64,000 bases of DNA, from positions 248,001 through 312,000 of the forward strand of contig NZ_AYYY01000025.1 of assembly GCF_001436295.1 (NCBI RefSeq). Direction: 5' to 3'. Below, in pieces: positions 54,449 to 63,042 of this stretch; position 1 is the first letter of the stretch, and each line of letters starts with the position of its first letter. The notes beneath the pieces were generated by a model. The model searched no databases. It was given only the letters and a program-made list of their open reading frames with translations, and was not told where the DNA came from. This DNA is from Paucilactobacillus vaccinostercus DSM 20634. Lineage in GTDB: Bacteria; Bacillota; Bacilli; Lactobacillales; Lactobacillaceae. A program made the translations under genes and the position numbers.

Positions 54449-54958
54449 CTACCCCGCTTTGACGATCATATGTAATTTTTGTTGTTCGTTATGTAACGCG
54501 GCTGCATAGTCGGCCGGCTGCACGATGACACTCGTATCCACGTAGATGGCGTCTTGAAAATCCATCTTCAAAAAGTCGCACAGCTGCGCGACCGCTGGCG
54601 CAATTCCGGCCGCCGTTGTGGTGGGCGATTGCGTCCCGTTAATCAGCACGTAAACCGGGATTTGACTAAAATCAAACTGGCGCGCCACCAGCGTGCACCG
54701 GTCAAGAAATGTTTTTAGCAAACCCGTCATATCCGACCAGTAAATCGGCGTGCCAATGAGGAGGGCATCGACGGCCGCCACTTCTTTAGCAATTGCCAAA
54801 AAATCATCATCTTGGGCCTGCCGCTGCTGCCCTAACTGGGCCACATGGTGCTCCACTAAGTTCCAGCTCACCTGTGACTGATCCGCTAACAAGTACTGCG
54901 CCAATTTGGCCGTATGTCCGTGCGCATTTGGACTACCATTAATAAATCCCCAATGCAT
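54449..54958 (-). CDS. NADPH-dependent FMN reductase family protein
   Basis: 169 aa from ATG 54958 with GGGG eight bases upstream. Flavodoxin-like fold: FINGSPNAHGHTAKLAQYLL for FMN phosphate and IGTPIYWSDMTGLLKTFLDRC. As first gene of the siderophore operon it may reduce ferric iron to free it from the siderophore; this is inference from position. Confidence 0.85.
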   Translation of the reverse strand: MHWGFINGSPNAHGHTAKLAQYLLADQSQVSWNLVEHHVAQLGQQRQAQDDDFLAIAKEVAAVDALLIGTPIYWSDMTGLLKTFLDRCTLVARQFDFSQIPVYVLINGTQSPTTTAAGIAPAVAQLCDFLKMDFQDAIYVDTSVIVQPADYAAALHNEQQKLHMIVKAG

Positions 54959-55193
54959 AATTCCATCCCCTAACATTATAAATTAGTGTGAATTATTCTG
55001 GATTTTCTCATAAATGTCAAGGCACGTTAATCTATTTTTAGTTTGATATTCACTAATCAGTTAATCATCTGATTATTTAAAAAGCTCATTTTTCGATCAG
55101 GTCAATAATCCGGCCAATGATGAAAAAAACGTGCTATTTCAACGCCTTGCCACGTATTTTTCCGTTAAAGCACCCCTTAACTCAAATAGTATT
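54959..55193. other. Upstream region of the iron operon
   Basis: A+T-rich. Minus-strand TATAAT at about 54979-54984 may be the -10 of the iron operon; no convincing -35 and no canonical Fur box. Around 55131-55160 a weak AACGTG/CACGT inverted repeat is present. No ORF. Confidence 0.4.
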
Positions 55194-55236
55194 TTGACAC
55201 TTTTGTTTGGTTCGTTAATTAGAAATATTAAAATAA

Positions 55237-55289
55237 TGTTACAATAAGTAAGTGAGAACCGTTCTAAATTAGGATTAGAACCGTTCTAA
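55237..55289 (+). promoter_or_regulatory. Promoter with twin palindromic operators
   Basis: An extended -10 (TGTTACAAT, 55237-55245) is followed by AGAAC-C-GTTCT (55255-55265) and ATTAGAAC-C-GTTCTAAT (55274-55290). The palindrome centres are 22 bp apart, two helical turns. The first overlaps the expected start site, so a repressor is likely. Confidence 0.6.
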
Positions 55290-55400
55290 TTTACTCATTA
55301 TTTTCAGTTCAATTATCGACTGGCAACTTTCCTTTGAGCGACATTCAGAATTCAATTAATGGATAAAAAAACGAGGAAATTTAATAATTTTCCTCGTTTT
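55252..55400 (+). ncRNA. Candidate short regulated transcript
   Basis: Between the palindrome-controlled promoter and the terminator at 55369-55400 no ORF with a ribosome site exists. A transcript of about 150 nt would result. Alternatively the operators act on a distant gene and the region is not transcribed. Confidence 0.35.
55369..55400. terminator. Bidirectional terminator
   Basis: AAAACGAGGAAA / TTTTCCTCGTTTT stem with A and T runs on both sides, just past the end of the alpha/beta hydrolase gene. Confidence 0.88.
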
Positions 55401-55405
55401 TTGCC

Positions 55406-56365
55406 TTATTTAACATACTGCTTCAAAAAGGCAGCGACATGTTGCTCATACTGCTTGGGGCTTGTCTGATACGACTTAGCGTGGCCGGCATTTTTAACGA
55501 TCCACTTTTGCTTGGGTCCCCGAGTTGCTTGGTAGTTCTGGTCAATCATTTTGGTTGGCACAAAGGTATCCTTGCCCCCGTGGATGAACAGCATTGGGCG
55601 GTGATTATGGTGCAGTTGCGCAATCGCGTTCGCCTGCCCAAAGAAGTACCCCGCTCGAATACGGGTAATTCCGCTCACAATATTAATCAACGGCCATCTC
55701 ACGATCGTGGGTAAATGATAGAGTTGTTGTGCCTGATAATTGATTTCCGTTTTGGCGTTTGTGTACCCACAGTCTTCCACGAACGCCTTCACCTGACTTG
55801 GTAGGTGCAGGCCGCTGACCATCATCGTCGTGGCGCCCCCCATGCTGACACCGAACATCACAATTTTCGACTGGTCACCATTTTTGTGGATAATTTGCTG
55901 AATCCATTTTTTATCATCTAAACGATCCGGCCAGCCGTAACCAATATAGTTGCCTTGGCTCTGCCCGTGCCCCCGTGCATCCCGTAGTAAGACGTTATAG
56001 CCGAGTTGGTGGAAAAGATAGGCGTACGCCCCCATATCATTCTTACTACCGTTAAACCCATGCGCAATGAGCACCGTCTTGGCCGACTTATGGGTTGCGG
56101 GAATATAGTTTGCCACCAGCCGATAGTTCCCGCCGGCCGATTTTATTGTCCAACGCTGTTTATTTGCGTTCTCATACCATAATTTTTGATGATATAATGG
56201 ATCTGACTTACGCAACGGGGTTTTCTTACTCAAAAAACTTTTTTGGCCCGGCACAACGGCCACTTGATAAAAGTACAGTCCGGCTCCTAATAGGCCCCCT
56301 GCAAGCATGATGACGAAGATTGCTAAGATCCAATACCAGTATTTTTTCTTCAAAGGAGATTCCAC
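55406..56365 (-). CDS. Membrane-anchored alpha/beta hydrolase
   Basis: 319 aa, starts at GTG 56363-56365. One N-terminal membrane helix (residues 11-33) puts the domain outside. Oxyanion HGFNGSKND, nucleophile Ser in FGVSMGGAT, Asp in FIHGGKDTFVP, His in NAGHAKSY: the full triad. BAAT/YqkD-like group; substrate unknown. Its start codon is one base from that of the divergent hydrolase gene and no Shine-Dalgarno is visible. Confidence 0.87.
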   Translation of the reverse strand: MESPLKKKYWYWILAIFVIMLAGGLLGAGLYFYQVAVVPGQKSFLSKKTPLRKSDPLYHQKLWYENANKQRWTIKSAGGNYRLVANYIPATHKSAKTVLIAHGFNGSKNDMGAYAYLFHQLGYNVLLRDARGHGQSQGNYIGYGWPDRLDDKKWIQQIIHKNGDQSKIVMFGVSMGGATTMMVSGLHLPSQVKAFVEDCGYTNAKTEINYQAQQLYHLPTIVRWPLINIVSGITRIRAGYFFGQANAIAQLHHNHRPMLFIHGGKDTFVPTKMIDQNYQATRGPKQKWIVKNAGHAKSYQTSPKQYEQHVAAFLKQYVK

Positions 56366-56366
56366 C

Positions 56367-57281
56367 TTGTCTAACGAATTTCATTTTTTATCTAGTGATG
56401 ATCATACTACTATTTATGCCAAAAAATGGTGTCCAACACAACCCCCAATCGGCATCATCCACATTATTCACGGGATGGCCGAACATATCAACCGTTACGA
56501 CGAGTACGCGCAACACCTGGTCCAACAGGGCTGGCTGGTCGTGGGGGACGATCACTTAGGGCACGGGCATAGTTCCCCGACTGAGTTGGGTTACTTTGGC
56601 GAACACCCCGTTTTGCACCTTCTGGATGATGAGGTTCAGCTCTTTCATCAAGTCAAAGCGCAGTATCCTCACCTGCCCTACGTCCTTCTCGGGCATAGTA
56701 TGGGATCGATGATGGCTCAGGCACTCTTGCCACGGCTGAGTAACCAGCTTGCCGGCTGCATTTTAACCGGCACAACGGCCCCGCATCCCGAGCTCATCCC
56801 CGTTTGGCCGCTAGTGGTCTCGTTGAGTAAAACTGCCGGTCATCAAACTGGGACCTTCTTTGACCGGTTAGCGTTTGGGAGCTTTTCCAAGCGCTTCAAC
56901 CGCCACGTCAAATATTCTTGGCTGACGCACGATTCAAAAATCATTGATTCTTACAATCGTGATCCGTGGTCTGGCTTTATTTTCACGTATAATGGTTTCT
57001 ACGCCCTGTTCACCCTCACCAAGATGGCAACAACGGCTGACTGGTACCACGGGATTCGGCGCGATTTACCGCTTCTTCTTACCAGTGGCACCCATGATCC
57101 CGTCGGCAAGTTTGGCCGTGGTCCCAAACGTCTCTTCGATCAACTGACACACGATCACTTCACGGCAGTTACGTTACACCTGTTTGACCAGATGCGCCAC
57201 GAGATCTTAAACGAAACCGATCGATCGACCGTGTACGATTTTATTGATCAATGGTTACATAAGAATGTTAAAATAATCTAA
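56367..57281 (+). CDS. Monoacylglycerol lipase-like alpha/beta hydrolase
   Basis: 304 aa from TTG 56367, 7-8 bases after AAGGAGA; a longer frame upstream has no ribosome site. Serine hydrolase of the Hydrolase_4 type: IIHGMAEHINRYDEYAQHL, GDDHLGHGHSS, nucleophile GHSMGSMMAQ, Asp in GTHDPVGKFG and His in MRHEILNE. Cytoplasmic. Likely a lysophospholipase or monoacylglycerol lipase. Confidence 0.88.
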   Translation: MSNEFHFLSSDDHTTIYAKKWCPTQPPIGIIHIIHGMAEHINRYDEYAQHLVQQGWLVVGDDHLGHGHSSPTELGYFGEHPVLHLLDDEVQLFHQVKAQYPHLPYVLLGHSMGSMMAQALLPRLSNQLAGCILTGTTAPHPELIPVWPLVVSLSKTAGHQTGTFFDRLAFGSFSKRFNRHVKYSWLTHDSKIIDSYNRDPWSGFIFTYNGFYALFTLTKMATTADWYHGIRRDLPLLLTSGTHDPVGKFGRGPKRLFDQLTHDHFTAVTLHLFDQMRHEILNETDRSTVYDFIDQWLHKNVKII

Positions 57282-57294
57282 AGGATGTGATGAG

Positions 57295-57708
57295 ATGTTT
57301 CCAGAACGTTTACGGGCCCTACGCCGTGGTGAAAATATCACGCTAAAGGAATTGGCAACGGCGCTTAACGACCACCTGACTAAAAATGAAAAACCAAATA
57401 CCCCGTCCCAAATTGGTAACTGGGAGCGGGGCATTCGAACACCGTCATACGTGGAAGCCAAAAAATTGGCGGAATACTTCGATGTCAGCTTAGACTACCT
57501 GACTGGCAAAACCGAAAAAGACGAGTACGATCTCGGTAAGCTATTCTTATCTGGCAAAGAATTAACCTTTAATCACCAGACATTATCTAGCGATGACCGG
57601 TACGAAATTTATCAGCTCATTGATGGCTACCTCTACGGTCGTACCCATCGTAAGGACACCGATAAATTCTATGGCAAGCAAGAAGAGCTTGACCTACATC
57701 TTTTCTAA
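57295..57708 (+). CDS. XRE-family transcriptional regulator
   Basis: 137 aa. N-terminal helix-turn-helix of the Cro/C1 type: RLRALRRGENITLKELATALNDHL...PSQIGNWERGIRTPSYVEAKKLAEYFDVSLDYLTG. The remaining ~60 residues are unfamiliar. AAAGGATGTGATGAG precedes the ATG. Thirteen bases after the lipase-like gene, so likely cotranscribed with it. Confidence 0.88.
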   Translation: MFPERLRALRRGENITLKELATALNDHLTKNEKPNTPSQIGNWERGIRTPSYVEAKKLAEYFDVSLDYLTGKTEKDEYDLGKLFLSGKELTFNHQTLSSDDRYEIYQLIDGYLYGRTHRKDTDKFYGKQEELDLHLF

Positions 57709-57720
57709 ACGAGGTTGGTA

Positions 57721-58575
57721 ATGAATCCAAAACAGCGTAAAAAGCTCAAAAAAATGATTAAGACCCGACAAAAGGCCCAACCAAGTGGCTACATTCAACA
57801 ATTGACAACGTATGCCACTTTATTTGACGACTTTCCATCCGTGAAATATCTCATTAATAACGTTATCGAAAGCGATCGGCTGCTAAAAAACGGGCTCCTA
57901 CCGCAGCCCCTCCCCAAGTTACTTTTACCAGACGATATTCAAGATACCATCTTTCAATTCGTTAACCACAAGTATCCGGCTGGCGATCCGCAGGGTGATC
58001 AGCTCTGGAACCAGTACACGGCGGCGTTGCCTGAGGTCGATCGTCTCCTGCGAAACTATCGCGAATACTTAGAAACGACGTACGGCATGTGGGCTTACAT
58101 CAGCGCACCGGTCATCAGTGACCTCGCGCACTACATCAATCATGCGCCCGTTTTGGAAGTGATGGCCGGTAACGGCTACATTTCCAAGGGGCTACGCAAC
58201 CTCAGCCAGACCCAGACAATTTACACCACTGACAGTCAATCGTGGACGGCTGAAAACGAGACGGGCAAACATCCGGTGACCACGATCGAGCCCCTAGACG
58301 CCTTAGCAGCGCTGCGTAAATACGGCGATCAGGTCCAATTCGTCATCATGTCATGGGCCCCTGATAAGCAAACCACCGATTGGGAACTTCTCCAAATGAT
58401 CCGCGCGGACTATCCCGACATCACACTCATCACCCTCGGTGAACAAAATGGCGCAACAAACTCCCACGAATTCTGGGAAAACGCACAGTTCATCGATCCA
58501 GAGGCAACACAACGGCTTAACCGCAACTTCGCGCCGTTTGATCTCGTCAATGAGCATCTCTTTTTAGTTAAGTAA
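57721..58575 (+). CDS. Putative SAM-dependent methyltransferase-like protein
   Basis: 284 aa from ATG 57721 behind GAGG. Highly basic N-terminus (KQRKKLKKMIKTRQKAQ), a helical part, then a Rossmann-like region with LEVMAGNGYISKGLRNL, which resembles motif I of class I methyltransferases, and FVIMSWAPDKQ at motif IV. Family known in lactobacilli as uncharacterised. Substrate unknown. Follows the XRE gene by 12 bases. Confidence 0.7.
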   Translation: MNPKQRKKLKKMIKTRQKAQPSGYIQQLTTYATLFDDFPSVKYLINNVIESDRLLKNGLLPQPLPKLLLPDDIQDTIFQFVNHKYPAGDPQGDQLWNQYTAALPEVDRLLRNYREYLETTYGMWAYISAPVISDLAHYINHAPVLEVMAGNGYISKGLRNLSQTQTIYTTDSQSWTAENETGKHPVTTIEPLDALAALRKYGDQVQFVIMSWAPDKQTTDWELLQMIRADYPDITLITLGEQNGATNSHEFWENAQFIDPEATQRLNRNFAPFDLVNEHLFLVK

Positions 58576-58603
58576 CTCTCGAATTAACTCATCGTACCAC
58601 GCA

Positions 58604-58647
58604 AAAATGGACCATCACACAACTAACGTTGTATGATGGTCCATTTT
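58604..58647. terminator. Bidirectional terminator
   Basis: AAAATGGACCATCACACAAC (58604-58623) / GTTGT.TGATGGTCCATTTT (58628-58647), T runs on both strands. Serves the methyltransferase-like gene and the minus-strand RNA described next. Confidence 0.9.
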
Positions 58648-58806
58648 CAATGTGTATTGATATTATCTCAGATCATGAGCGCTCCACAACGCATCATGAT
58701 CGGACACCCTACATCATCCGGTAGGTAAACGTGTCCCACTCGAAATGTCACTAGCCGCTTGCGCGGAACAGCTCGAAAGCTGCCTGACGTTCTCGACTCA
58801 TCGCAT
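58604..58806 (-). ncRNA. Candidate structured non-coding RNA
   Basis: About 203 nt with its own promoter and terminator and no ORF with a ribosome site. Minus-strand folds: a three-way junction closed by 58741-58750/58785-58795, with branches CAGCT-TTCG-AGCTG (58769-58782, UUCG loop) and CCGC-GCAA-GCGG (58755-58766, GNRA loop); then GGACAC..CCTAC / GTAGG..GTGTCC (58702-58736); then GATCATGA/TCATGATC (58671-58701); then the terminator. The tetraloops are of the stable kind only on the minus strand, matching the promoter direction. I cannot match it to a known family. Confidence 0.72.
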
Positions 58807-58812
58807 GGAACT

Positions 58813-58841
58813 AGCATACCATGTTTTAAGAATCGGTGCAA
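58813..58841 (-). promoter_or_regulatory. Promoter of the candidate RNA
   Basis: TTGCAC (58836-58841) - 17 bp - TATGCT (58813-58818) with TGG extension, minus strand, in the 40 bp after the stop of the upstream gene. Confidence 0.75.
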
Positions 58842-58847
58842 ATCAAA

Positions 58848-59315
58848 CTAGTCTTTTTCTTCCTTCGCGGCTGCAATATTATCGCGAACCGCTGCTAACT
58901 TTTCGTCGATCCACTGCTGAGCAGCCCCCGTCTCGCTGTCAGCATCGTCTACCAACGCGGTGGCCGACGCCAACTTATCGATGCGTAACCCCGACCGATT
59001 AATATCCGGCGTCTCACACACCAGATAGACGTTTACTTCCGCGGTGGCATTAACGTCCATAATCTTCGAAATGGTCTTGGCATTCACCAATGGTAAGTTG
59101 ATCACGCTCGTTTCCAAGCGCACGCTTACTGGCTGTTCAGCTTCTGGCACCGTCACCTGCCACTCAAATTGCGCCAGTTGCTGCTGACTGATCGCCTGCG
59201 CCATCGCCGCGATACCGGTTGCTACCGTCACCTGACCATCGTCAACCGTCTCGCTTTGTTGCGTATACTGGCCATCCATTACTTGATCAATAAACTGTTG
59301 TACATTGATTTCCAT
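58848..59315 (-). CDS. Hypothetical protein
   Basis: 155 aa, acidic, no membrane segment or signal. It reads as an alpha/beta protein with VTVPEAEQPVSVRLETSVINLPLVNAKTISKIMDVNATAEVNVYLV in the middle and a helical acidic end. I do not recognise the family. It lies 3 bp after the membrane protein gene, so the two form a small operon. Confidence 0.75.
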   Translation of the reverse strand: MEINVQQFIDQVMDGQYTQQSETVDDGQVTVATGIAAMAQAISQQQLAQFEWQVTVPEAEQPVSVRLETSVINLPLVNAKTISKIMDVNATAEVNVYLVCETPDINRSGLRIDKLASATALVDDADSETGAAQQWIDEKLAAVRDNIAAAKEEKD

Positions 59316-59318
59316 GAG

Positions 59319-59720
59319 TTACTTCCTTCTAAGAAATTTAAAATTAGACTGATGGGTCCGTAGCCGCACCGCCGCAGCTGCACAGAGGACATTTATCACG
59401 ACACCAATCACACTCAGTACATTAATTAGCATTTTAATAAAGGAACTGGCATCTGAGTGCCACGTCACCTGAACAAACGCCACGACTAGTGCAATCGTAT
59501 AAATCAGAAGCACTAACATCATCACATAAACCGCACTACGGGAGTTCATCGCACTGAGAACCGCAGCGATCAAAAAGAGCGCTATGGCAATTCCGGTGTG
59601 GACAATGACTTCCACGCTCCAGAGGGCAGTCCCCGTCTGCGCGTACATTAATAGGCTTACGACACAATAAATGATCATTGCTACTGTTGCGTATGAAATT
59701 GTTTGTCTTGCTTCTTTCAA
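59319..59720 (-). CDS. Small four-helix membrane protein
   Basis: 133 aa with four hydrophobic segments (about 11-27, 36-57, 65-88, 98-117) and a basic tail (RLRTHQSNFKFLRRK). No known motif. Upstream of and cotranscribed with the hypothetical protein gene. Confidence 0.75.
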   Translation of the reverse strand: MKEARQTISYATVAMIIYCVVSLLMYAQTGTALWSVEVIVHTGIAIALFLIAAVLSAMNSRSAVYVMMLVLLIYTIALVVAFVQVTWHSDASSFIKMLINVLSVIGVVINVLCAAAAVRLRTHQSNFKFLRRK

Positions 59721-59834
59721 ATTAAATCGCTCCCAATTGATAGTAGTTTCATTTTACTATTAAAATCAAAAAAGAACCACCAATATATGGTGATCCTTCA
59801 TCGATCTGGATTAGTATGGCGTCGCGAACGCCCG

Positions 59835-60845
59835 CTAGGCCAGTAGATCGACCAATTGATCGGTCGTAATCCCGACAATATACTGGCTCGTATCGGCTTG
59901 ATCGAGCACCTTTTTGAGAGTTTCCCGATCATAATGACTACCCTTGAGCTGCTCGGCTAGCGCACTCACATCTTGCGGGCCGAAGAAATCTCCGTAAAAT
60001 TTAATATCCGTAATTTGGCCGTCTGCCACGGTTAGTCGGGCATCGACCGTCCCCATGTCAAAGTGTTGCCGCTTTTGAACACTAAACGTCGGTGATTTGC
60101 CGTACACCCAGTCCCAGTTATTATAAAATTGCTCATAAATCGCATCGATCTTAGTCTGCTCATCTGGGGTCACCACATATTCTTGATCTTTAATTTCGGC
60201 GAGGTCATCGACATGGAAAAGCTTCTTTAACAGAATGTCGCGAAATTTTGGTACGGTTAAATCCCGATAGTTATCGGCTAAGTAGGGTTTGAGATTCGTC
60301 ACCCGTGAGCGGACGGACTTAATCCCCTTTGACTTGATCTTATCTTCAGGAACGTTCAAGGCGTGCGTCACGACGTCTAAGTCAACATCCAGCATCAGTG
60401 TGCCGTGTGAAAACGTCTTGCCATTCTTCGTGTACATGGCGTTGCCCGAGAACTTCTTGCCATCAACTAAAATATCATTGCGACCGCTGACCTCGGCCGT
60501 CGTTGCGCCCATTTCGTGCAGCGCATCGACGATTGGCTGGGTAAAGGATTTGAAATCACCAAACTCTTCGCTATTGCTATCAACCACGAAGCTGAAGCAT
60601 AAATTACCGAGATCTTGATAAACCGCGCCACCACCGGATAACCGCCGCGTCACCCGAATATGATGATCATCGACGTACTTCTGATTGATTTCTTCCAGTG
60701 TGTTTTGGTTCCGACCGACAATGATACATGGCTCTTCATAGTAGAACAGCAGCAATGGCTCACCAAAATCCTTGTGATTCATCAAATACTGTTCCGTGGC
60801 TAAATTCCGACCAATATTGTGTGATGTCATTGAAACGTAGCGCAT
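59835..60845 (-). CDS. lplA: Lipoate-protein ligase A
   Basis: 336 aa from ATG 60845 with GGGGG nine bases upstream. It attaches free lipoate to E2 or H proteins with ATP. Motifs: EEPCIIVGRNQNTLEEIN, RRLSGGGAVYQDLGNLCFSF (lipoyl-AMP site) and the Lys in GRNDILVDGKKFSGNA. The C-terminal accessory domain is present. Monocistronic. Confidence 0.94.
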   Translation of the reverse strand: MRYVSMTSHNIGRNLATEQYLMNHKDFGEPLLLFYYEEPCIIVGRNQNTLEEINQKYVDDHHIRVTRRLSGGGAVYQDLGNLCFSFVVDSNSEEFGDFKSFTQPIVDALHEMGATTAEVSGRNDILVDGKKFSGNAMYTKNGKTFSHGTLMLDVDLDVVTHALNVPEDKIKSKGIKSVRSRVTNLKPYLADNYRDLTVPKFRDILLKKLFHVDDLAEIKDQEYVVTPDEQTKIDAIYEQFYNNWDWVYGKSPTFSVQKRQHFDMGTVDARLTVADGQITDIKFYGDFFGPQDVSALAEQLKGSHYDRETLKKVLDQADTSQYIVGITTDQLVDLLA

Positions 60846-61208
60846 AATCAACGTCCCCCTACCTAAATCTCGATTTAATAGACTGTTTGAGTAATTATGT
60901 CATTCAATCAGCTTTCGCCCATAGCTTACCACCTTTTGAAACCGATTACAATCTCTTTTAAATCACCTATTTCTCCCATTCTGACGATGAAAAAGTTAGT
61001 GAAAAAGATTCACCTTATCGGACGGTTTAACGCTGATTTATCAATGACTGGCCTAATTTTTTGATCAAAAAATCACAGCTTTTCCTAGACGAAATATGAA
61101 ACACCGTGCGCTAAGAGACTTTTTTAAGACTTTTGCTTACAGGAAGCGTAATCAATAGTATAATTAAGATAATAACAAACCATTCCATATAGAAAGAAGA
61201 CCTGCCTT
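60846..61208 (+). promoter_or_regulatory. lplA-usp intergenic region with usp promoter
   Basis: 363 bp between divergent genes. A usp promoter is TTACAG (61137-61142) - 16 bp - TATAAT (61159-61164). The rest is A+T-rich with a palindromic TTTTTGATCAAAAAA near 61059-61073. I see no ORF and could not establish a Lacto-usp RNA fold. Confidence 0.55.
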
Positions 61209-61655
61209 ATGTTACAACAATACAAGAACGTCCTGGCTCCGGTGGACGGATCCAAGGCAACTCCACAAGTGATCGCTAAAGCAATTGAAATTGCTAAGCA
61301 AAATAATACCCATCTGGATATTTTAAACGTCGTGGAAGTCAATCAATTCTCTGACAGCTACGGCGGTGCCGTTAGTGGAGATGTGATCTATAGTCTGGTT
61401 GAAGAGATCGAACAACGTCTGGACGACTTGAAGCAACAAGCCCTCGACGCCGGACTAGAAGACGTCAGCATCCACGTTCGTTTTGGTAATCCTAAATCAG
61501 TCATTGCCCGCGAATTCCCCGCTGATCACGCTAACGAATTGATCGTTGTTGGTACCACCGGCTTATCAGCCGTTGAACGGTTCATGGTCGGCTCCGTTAC
61601 CAGCTACGTCAACCGCAACGCCAAGTGCGATGTGTTGATCGTTAAAATCAAATAG
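61209..61655 (+). CDS. Universal stress protein UspA family
   Basis: 148 aa, single Usp domain. The ATP-binding loop GTTGLSAVERFMVGSVTSYVNRNAKCDVLIVK follows the G-x2-G-x9-G-S/T pattern. Starts VLAPVDGSKAT. The Shine-Dalgarno is weak (AGAAGA). Stress or nucleotide-sensing role, exact function unknown. Confidence 0.93.
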   Translation: MLQQYKNVLAPVDGSKATPQVIAKAIEIAKQNNTHLDILNVVEVNQFSDSYGGAVSGDVIYSLVEEIEQRLDDLKQQALDAGLEDVSIHVRFGNPKSVIAREFPADHANELIVVGTTGLSAVERFMVGSVTSYVNRNAKCDVLIVKIK

Positions 61656-61663
61656 ACCACTCT

Positions 61664-61697
61664 AAAACCCCCACATCGTCAATGATGTGGGGGTTTT
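61664..61697 (+). terminator. usp terminator
   Basis: AAAACCCCCACATC (61664-61677) / GATGTGGGGGTTTT (61684-61697). Confidence 0.9.
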
Positions 61698-61733
61698 GTG
61701 TGCTAATATACGTGAATTCTATTTTTACTAAGC

Positions 61734-62993
61734 TTACTTGACGCCCTTATTGCCAATATCGTGCCGGTACCGCAAGCCGGGGAGCGTCTGTGCATCCAGC
61801 CAAGCGTATATTTTATCCTGAGCAGCGACAATATCGGCCGCTTGGGTGGTGAGGCACAAAATGCGCCCACCATGGCTCACAAGCTGACCATCATCCTCGG
61901 CCGCTCCGGCAAAATTGCAATGTAATCCGGCCGGCAACTGCGTAAACCGGGTTAAATCTGCCCCGTGACCGGAAGCTTGCGGATACGTTGCGGAACTCAC
62001 AACCACCCCGAGATACGTTGCCGCCGTTTGCCACTGTGCGGTCACCGGTTGATGATCCAGTAAATCGACCAGTAATTGGTAGAAGTCACTCTTGAGTTGG
62101 GGTAATACCACTGCCGTTTCCGGATCCCCAAAACGAACATTAAACTCGATCACCTTGGGTCCCTGAGCAGTCATAATCAGGCCCGCATACAAGATTCCAG
62201 TAAACGGGGTGCCATTATCGGCCATCGCCGTCACAACCGGCCGCAAAATACTCGTCAAGCATTGGTCACTCAATCCAGCTTCAAACTGGGGCAACGGACT
62301 GTATGCGCCCATGCCACCGGTATTGGGCCCCTTATCACCATCGTAGGCCGCCTTGTGATCTTGTGCCAGTGGCATTGGAACGATCTGATCACCACTCACA
62401 AACGCCATAAACGAAAATTCCTGACCAACCAAGAACTCTTCAAAGATAATTTCAGTTGTTGAAAATTCGTGTTCTCCCAGCATTTGATGAACGGTGGCCG
62501 CCGCCTCATCTCGATCCTGAGCAATCACCACGCCCTTACCAGCAGCGAGCCCATTGGCTTTAATCACTAGCGGGAAGGTTTGGTCATTCAATGCCGCCAA
62601 CGCCGTCTGCTCATCAGTATAGCTTTGATAGCGTCCCGTTGGTACCCCAGCGTGAGCCATAATTTGCTTGGCAAACTTCTTTGAACCTTCCAGTGCGGCC
62701 GCCTGCCGGTTAGGACCAAATACCCGTAAGCCCGCAGCCTCGAAAGCATCAACCGCCCCTCGTTGGAGGGGAAGTTCAGGTCCCACCACCGTTAAGTCCA
62801 CATGGTGGTGTTGGGCAAACGCGACTAACCCCGCGAAATCTAATTCTTCAATTGCCACACAGGTAATACCGTCGTATGTCATCCCCGGATTCCCCGGTGC
62901 ACAAAACACCTCTGTCACCTGTGAACTGTGGCGCAGTTGCCGACACATTGCGTGTTCGCGCGCCCCGCTACCAATTACTAATACCGTCGCCAT
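61734..62993 (-). CDS. purD: PurD, phosphoribosylamine-glycine ligase
   Basis: 419 aa from ATG 62993, nine bases after AGGGGAG; the frame extends 17 codons further without a ribosome site. ATP-grasp enzyme making glycinamide ribonucleotide. Motifs: VLVIGSGAREHA, VVGPELPLQRGAVDAFEAAGLRVFGP, KANGLAAGKGVVIA, and IEFNVRFGDPETAVVLP. Last gene of a pur operon, after purH. Confidence 0.96.
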   Translation of the reverse strand: MATVLVIGSGAREHAMCRQLRHSSQVTEVFCAPGNPGMTYDGITCVAIEELDFAGLVAFAQHHHVDLTVVGPELPLQRGAVDAFEAAGLRVFGPNRQAAALEGSKKFAKQIMAHAGVPTGRYQSYTDEQTALAALNDQTFPLVIKANGLAAGKGVVIAQDRDEAAATVHQMLGEHEFSTTEIIFEEFLVGQEFSFMAFVSGDQIVPMPLAQDHKAAYDGDKGPNTGGMGAYSPLPQFEAGLSDQCLTSILRPVVTAMADNGTPFTGILYAGLIMTAQGPKVIEFNVRFGDPETAVVLPQLKSDFYQLLVDLLDHQPVTAQWQTAATYLGVVVSSATYPQASGHGADLTRFTQLPAGLHCNFAGAAEDDGQLVSHGGRILCLTTQAADIVAAQDKIYAWLDAQTLPGLRYRHDIGNKGVK

Positions 62994-63042
62994 GTTGTTG
63001 ACTCCCCTCATTTGGTCAAGCTCTTTTAATCGATCATTCAAC

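Noticed and set aside
55255-55290. Palindromes as canonical Fur, PerR or Zur boxes
   Set aside because: Architecture is similar (7-1-7) but the bases do not match the known consensus of any of the three; left as unknown operator.
58745-59002. 85-codon plus-strand frame over the candidate RNA and the end of the hypothetical gene
   Set aside because: It crosses the minus-strand promoter and RNA hairpins, has no Shine-Dalgarno, and half of it is antisense to a better ORF.
60846-61208. Lacto-usp RNA upstream of the usp gene
   Set aside because: The gene context would fit, but I could not find a convincing conserved fold by eye; left unclaimed.
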